Below are positions 6,518 through 9,586 of a stretch of DNA of 9,586 nt, piece after piece. The stretch is from Gemmatimonadaceae bacterium (GTDB lineage: Bacteria > Gemmatimonadota > Gemmatimonadetes > Gemmatimonadales > Gemmatimonadaceae): contig JACMLI010000755.1 of NCBI GenBank assembly GCA_014379705.1, positions 1-9,586 on the forward strand, read 5' to 3'. The notes beneath the pieces were generated by a model that was not told where the DNA came from, did not search any database, and was given only the letters and a program-made list of their open reading frames with translations. How positions within the stretch are numbered: position 1 is the stretch's first letter; each line of letters begins with the position of its first letter. The translations under genes were made by a program, and so were the position numbers.

Positions 6518-6988
6518 ATGAACATCCACCGCACCTTCCGACGAACGCTGATCCTTGTGCTGGCGGTGATCGTGCCGCTGCATGCGCAGGCGCAAACTGC
6601 GTCGGACAGCCACATTCGAAACGTGGCACTCCGCGTCCTGGAGCTGGATGTGCGACGCCAGCTCCCGTCGGCGGCACCTGCGACGATCGATTCACTACTC
6701 GCGCTCTACACCGATTCCGTTGTCTACGAGCACCCGAGTGTCGGTGCCGTCGTGCGGGGGAAGGCCGCACTCCGGGCCGGGATGCTGAAGTACCTGGGCT
6801 CCGTGCGGGTCGCGCAGATCGAGACTCCCCGTCTCGTCATCGGCCCAGGAGTTGTGGTCGTTGAGGCAACGGCGCGACCGGATCCTCGAGATCCTTCGCG
6901 CGTGATACCGCCCTCGCGCCGGGCGGTCCGCGTGCTGGAGTTCGATGCCCGCGGCCTCGTCCGCCGCATTCTCGACTACCCCTGGTAA
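6518..6988 (+). CDS. Secreted NTF2/SnoaL-like protein
   Basis: 156 residues from ATG 6518. The longer open frame from 6353 lacks coding character and is rejected. A clear Sec signal MNIHRTFRRTLILVLAVIVP is followed by an Ala-x-Ala site, with cleavage after residue 25. The mature part fits the NTF2/SnoaL cone-shaped fold: a helix (HIRNVALRVLELDVRRQL), a helix with SLLALYTDSVVYEHPS (a typical 'L..LY.-D-x-V' segment), VRGKAALRAGMLKYLGS, then strands VRVAQIETPRLVIGPGVVVVE and RRAVRVLEFDARGLVRRILDY. Such proteins are isomerases, hydrolases or simple ligand binders, and some act as polyketide cyclases. The active residues are not conserved enough to tell. There is no Shine-Dalgarno. Its stop lies 17 bp from the stop of the convergent regulator gene. 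Confidence 0.8.
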   Translation: MNIHRTFRRTLILVLAVIVPLHAQAQTASDSHIRNVALRVLELDVRRQLPSAAPATIDSLLALYTDSVVYEHPSVGAVVRGKAALRAGMLKYLGSVRVAQIETPRLVIGPGVVVVEATARPDPRDPSRVIPPSRRAVRVLEFDARGLVRRILDYPW

Positions 6989-7005
6989 GCACCTGCAACT
7001 CGTCG

Positions 7006-7788
7006 TCACGCCGGCAATTCGTCTCCCCAGCGATAGCCCGCACCGCGCACCGTCACGATCTCGGCTCCGACGGGACCCAGGCTCCGGCGGAGCGCGGCCA
7101 CGTGCCAGTCCACCGTGCGCGAGTTCACGTCCGCCTGATAAGCCCACACGTGTTGCAACAGGAAGTCGCGCGAGAGCACGCGACCCGCGCGTGCGACCAG
7201 CGCGACCAGGAGCGCGAACTCCTTGCCTCGCAAGTCGAGCACCCGCCCGTCGACCACCACGCGCCTCGCGCCGACGTGAATCTCGAGCGACCCCGATCGC
7301 AGCGTGTCCCACGCGGGTTCCCCGGTTCCACCCACGCGGCCCGGGTTCCACCCGTGACTCTCGCTGCGACCGTAGCGCAGCCATTCGTACAGCGCGTCGT
7401 ACACGACGAACCCATGCGCCAGCATCCGGTGGTCGTCGTCCATGCACAAGCGCGAAAGGCCGAGCGACACCGCGAGCAAGCCGGCGGACTGCGGCGACAG
7501 GTCGAGGCGATCGGTGTCTGCGCCACGCACGATCGTGGCGAGGTCGCGCAGGGCGGGCTCGGCGAGGTGATAGTCGTCGAGGAAGGCGTCAAAGCTGCAG
7601 CGGTCACCGCGATGACTCAGCGCCACGTCATCCACATCGTATGGCACGGCATCGAGTTCGGTGGCCTGTCGAAGCACGTCCTCAGGGGGAGCGAACAGGA
7701 ACTGCGGCTCGTCGTCGATGAATCGCGCAATCAACCAGGGACACGCGACGCGATCGATTTTCGGCCGTGCTCTCGTGATCCAGCGCAT
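7006..7788 (-). CDS. One-component regulator: ChrB-type domain fused to an OmpR/PhoB winged helix
   Basis: 260 residues from ATG 7788, with GAGGA (reverse complement of 7797-7801) eight bases upstream. Residues 1-138 match the 'chromate resistance' domain found at the C-terminus of ChrB: MRWITRARPKIDRVACPWLI, PYDVDDVALSHRGDRCSFDA, IVRGADTDRLDLSPQSAGLL, SLGLSRL. Cys16, His59 and Cys64 are candidate metal or oxyanion ligands. After a linker (139-162), residues 163-256 form an OmpR/PhoB-type DNA-binding domain: strands LEIHVGARRVVVDGRVLDL, helix GKEFALLVALVARAGRVLSR, recognition helix NSRTVDWHVAALRRSLG, wing VTVRGAGYRW. No receiver domain is present, so the ChrB-like part probably takes the sensing role. 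It lies 28 bp behind the SufS-like gene, likely in one transcript. Its ligand is unproven: no chromate transporter is nearby. Confidence 0.88.
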   Translation of the reverse strand: MRWITRARPKIDRVACPWLIARFIDDEPQFLFAPPEDVLRQATELDAVPYDVDDVALSHRGDRCSFDAFLDDYHLAEPALRDLATIVRGADTDRLDLSPQSAGLLAVSLGLSRLCMDDDHRMLAHGFVVYDALYEWLRYGRSESHGWNPGRVGGTGEPAWDTLRSGSLEIHVGARRVVVDGRVLDLRGKEFALLVALVARAGRVLSRDFLLQHVWAYQADVNSRTVDWHVAALRRSLGPVGAEIVTVRGAGYRWGDELPA

Positions 7789-7816
7789 GGACCTGGTCCT
7801 CGGTGTGCCGGGTGGG

Positions 7817-9190
7817 TCAGGCGCGCATGGCGCGTGTGAGCGCGTCGGCGAACCGGTCCACGTCGTCGGTGGTCGTGTACAGGTAACATGAGGCGCGCGC
7901 GGCGGCGCGTACCCCGTATCGTTGCAGCAAGGGCAGGGACGCGAGATCGCCTGCGCGGATCGCGATTCCCTCGGCGTCGAGCGCCCGGACCAGGTCCGTT
8001 GGTGTGCGGCCTTCCGCGACAAAAGCAAACACCGGGATGCGACGGCTCGCATCGGGTGCGCCGAGCAGTCGCACGCCTGGCAGTCCGCCAAGGCGCTGCA
8101 GCATGTGCCGGGTGACGGCCTGCTCGTGCGTGGCGATCGCGGGGCGGCCGATCGCCTCGAGGAACACGATCGCCGCGGCGAGGCCGATGGCCCCCGCGGC
8201 GTTGGGAGTGCCTGCCGAGTACTTGAGCCCTCCCTCGGAGAGGACTTCGGTGGTGAGGTCCACGTCGTGCGCCATGTTCGAGCCGGCCTGGTACGGCGCC
8301 ATCGACTCCAGCAACTCGCGACGCCCCCACAAGGCACCGACGCCCATGGGGCCGAGCATCTTGTGGCTGGAGAACGCCAGGAAGTCGCAGCCGAGGTCGC
8401 CCACGTCGTCCGCAAGGTGCGGGACGGACTGCGCTCCGTCGATCACCACGATACGGCCGGGACCGCGTGCAATTGCGCACATCTCGCGGGCTGGGTTGAT
8501 CATGCCCAACACGTTGCTGACATGGCTGAACGCGACGACGCGCGTGCGTGCCGTGACCTTCCGGGTGAGATCATCGAGGAGCGGCAGCCCGTCGTCGGCG
8601 ACGCCGAACGTCACCACGCGGGCGCCCGTGCGCCGGGCAAGGTAGCGCCACGGCAGCATGTTGGACGCGTGCTCCGCCATGCCGATGACGATCTCGTCGC
8701 CCTCGCGGACGTTCGCGTCGCCCCATGCCGTGGCCACGAGGTTGAGGCCTTCGGTGGTCCCGCGCGTGAACGACACCTCGAGTGGATCGCGGGCGCCGAT
8801 GAAACGAGCCACGATGGCTCGCGCTCCTTCCATCTCGGCGTGCGCGCGTCGCGCGAGGGTGTGCAGTCCCGCGGAAGGGTTGGCGTTGTCTCCGCGGTAG
8901 AAGCGCACGAGGGCATCGATGACCGGCGTAGGCCGCAACGCCGTCGCAGCCGTATCGAGGTACACCAACGGGTGGCCGTTCACGCGCTGGCCGAGCGACG
9001 GGAAGGCGCTGCGCCAGTCCGGTGAGGGCGGGAGTGTCACGTGGCCTCGCAGGTGCGCGCCGCCCGTGGCTGCACAGGCGGCGACCGTCTCCACAAAGTG
9101 TCGTCTGCGCGTGGGAGGCTCCTGGTGAGGGTTGCCGTGAACATAGGGCGGAGGCTGGCGTGAGTCCTGGCGCGCGGCACGGCCACACAC
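7817..9190 (-). CDS. SufS-like class V aminotransferase-fold PLP enzyme without the desulfurase cysteine, Tat-like N-terminus
   Basis: 457 residues from a GTG at 9190, the only standard start that keeps the N-terminal twin-arginine stretch (R28-R-R-H-F-V-E, then a mild AACAATGGA segment). The body (from 60) follows SufS closely: VYLDTAATALRPTPVIDAL, FTRGTTEGLNLVATAWG (141-157), EHASNMLPW (173-181), HVSNVLGMINP, DGAQSVPH (Asp251, Gln254 hold PLP), SSHKMLGP with PLP lysine K277, YSAGTPN. The active-site Cys loop of SufS (RTGHHCA) is here R412-AGDLAS: Cys becomes Ala and the two His are gone. So PLP binding is expected but cysteine desulfuration is not. Substrate unknown; lyase, epimerase or aminotransferase chemistry is possible. 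AGGAG lies six bases before an ACG codon (9110-9112) that would give TRRRHFVETV as the start, so the true start is uncertain. First gene of a pair with the regulator. Confidence 0.87.
   Translation of the reverse strand: MCGRAARQDSRQPPPYVHGNPHQEPPTRRRHFVETVAACAATGGAHLRGHVTLPPSPDWRSAFPSLGQRVNGHPLVYLDTAATALRPTPVIDALVRFYRGDNANPSAGLHTLARRAHAEMEGARAIVARFIGARDPLEVSFTRGTTEGLNLVATAWGDANVREGDEIVIGMAEHASNMLPWRYLARRTGARVVTFGVADDGLPLLDDLTRKVTARTRVVAFSHVSNVLGMINPAREMCAIARGPGRIVVIDGAQSVPHLADDVGDLGCDFLAFSSHKMLGPMGVGALWGRRELLESMAPYQAGSNMAHDVDLTTEVLSEGGLKYSAGTPNAAGAIGLAAAIVFLEAIGRPAIATHEQAVTRHMLQRLGGLPGVRLLGAPDASRRIPVFAFVAEGRTPTDLVRALDAEGIAIRAGDLASLPLLQRYGVRAAARASCYLYTTTDDVDRFADALTRAMRA
9119..9123 (-). promoter_or_regulatory. 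Shine-Dalgarno placed before a non-standard ACG codon
   Basis: On the minus strand AGGAG (reverse complement of 9119-9123), then six bases, then ACG at 9112-9110 followed directly by the codons for the three arginines of the Tat-like motif. The GTG at 9190 has no site at a usual distance. Either ACG is used, or an ATG was changed to ACG by mutation or sequencing error. Confidence 0.4.
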
Positions 9191-9433
9191 TCGTCACACA
9201 ATTGGCTCCGGGAGGGCGCCGTTCCCCGCGGCACGGCGCGCGACGTGAGCGTCCTCGGAGTTGCCCGAGTTAACAGCGACCGTCGTCGTACGCACATTCG
9301 GGCCTACGGACATGTCAGGCGCCCCACCGCCCGGCATTCGATGAGGGGCGTTTACCCTCTAGCGATCGAAAGCCGGGTGCTCACCCATGACGGAACGTCC
9401 GATACGGTCGGCACAGGGGCCAGGGAGGGTCCA
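9191..9433. other. Divergent intergenic region
   Basis: 243 bp between the minus-strand PLP enzyme and the plus-strand lipoprotein, so it should carry promoters for both. CGCCCC (9320-9325) and GGGGCG (9345-9350) form a 6-bp inverted repeat with a 19-bp spacer, ahead of TTTACCC. GGGT-GCTC-ACCC forms a small hairpin near 9375-9386. No convincing -35/-10 pair is visible. An operator for the ChrB-winged-helix regulator could lie here, which would make it autoregulatory. Confidence 0.35.
9423..9429 (+). promoter_or_regulatory. Strong Shine-Dalgarno of the lipoprotein gene
   Basis: GGGAGGG ends four bases before ATG 9434. It is one of the clearest ribosome sites in the window and fixes the start. 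Confidence 0.6.
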
Positions 9434-9586
9434 ATGATTCGTCGCATCTACGTACTCGCGTGCGCAGCGCTTACCGCCTGCTCCGCAGCATCCGCGTCTC
9501 TCGACAGCGCCGCTGTTCCACGCGCGCGCCCGAGGTCGCTCGGCACGTCCGAGTTTGTGCCCATCGATGAACTCCGGCGATACCCG
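9434..9586 (+). CDS. Lipoprotein, 5' part only
   Basis: 51 codons are visible from ATG 9434, open to the window end. The start MIRRIYVLACAALTACSA is a short lipoprotein signal with basic n-region, hydrophobic core and lipobox L-T-A-C, Cys16 being the lipidated residue. An Ala/Ser/Arg-rich linker follows, then GTSEFVPIDELRRYP. In Gemmatimonadota many small lipoproteins have a similar '.I...EL......NAY' segment after the linker; that likeness is only suggestive. Divergent from the PLP-enzyme operon. Function unknown. Confidence 0.75.
   Translation, partial: MIRRIYVLACAALTACSAASASLDSAAVPRARPRSLGTSEFVPIDELRRYP

Noticed and set aside
6945..7839. Plus-strand open frames of about 250 codons opposite the regulator
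   Set aside because: Arg/Pro/Ala-rich shadows with no motif, opposite a gene with two recognisable domains.
7789..8415. N-terminal extension of the ChrB-winged-helix protein to 469 residues
   Set aside because: The extra part is antisense-frame noise lying within the PLP enzyme gene. The ChrB domain itself begins at the ATG at 7788, behind a ribosome site.
7922..9025. 367-codon plus-strand open frame opposite the PLP enzyme
   Set aside because: Arg/His/Ala/Val-rich shadow of a gene with complete SufS-family motifs.
9300..9433. Candidate sigma-70 promoter for the last lipoprotein
   Set aside because: Only weak partial matches (for example GATACG near 9401) without a -35 hexamer at a suitable distance.

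Overview
The window is GC-rich (by eye about 65%), densely packed with genes on both strands, and mostly accessory in character. Several products are secreted proteins or lipoproteins. The small membrane protein at 327-1019 opens with a helical segment that I associate with Gemmatimonadota proteins, and the overall style (soil-type signal peptides, weak Shine-Dalgarno sites, orphan hybrid kinases) fits that phylum. This is inference; no rRNA or marker gene is present.

Layout. (1) 1-1019, plus strand: the 3' end of a VOC/glyoxalase-fold gene, overlapping by ATGA a two-TM membrane protein. (2) 1020-1344: a gap with a small hairpin and a doubtful 53-codon ORF. (3) 1345-3249, plus: a soluble PAS-PAS-HisKA-HATPase-REC hybrid histidine kinase. 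(4) 3321-3830, minus: a GNAT acetyltransferase, convergent with the kinase across a hairpin-bearing gap and divergent from the next gene. (5) 3945-4916, plus: a lipoprotein of unknown function, ending in a perfect hairpin over its stop codon, 12 bp from the stop of the convergent gene 4929-5636 (minus), a secreted protein with two Tudor/SH3-like repeats. (6) 5637-6517: a gene graveyard with a possible methyltransferase N-terminal stub (plus), a strong stem-loop, and a frameshifted phosphodiester glycosidase pseudogene (minus). (7) 6518-6988, plus: a secreted NTF2/SnoaL-like protein. (8) 7006-9190, minus: a two-gene operon of a SufS-like PLP enzyme followed by a regulator. (9) 9434-9586, plus: the start of a lipoprotein running off the window.

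The most unusual part is the operon at 7006-9190. Its second gene joins a ChrB-type 'chromate resistance' domain to an OmpR/PhoB-type winged helix, making a one-component regulator with a sensor domain seldom seen in that role. Its first gene is a cysteine-desulfurase-fold enzyme that keeps the PLP lysine but has Ala where the catalytic Cys should be, and carries a twin-arginine-like N-terminus. The two are 28 bp apart and probably co-transcribed, so a regulated, possibly exported, non-desulfurase PLP enzyme is a reasonable hypothesis. No chromate transporter (chrA), CRISPR array, intact mobile element, tRNA or rRNA was seen.
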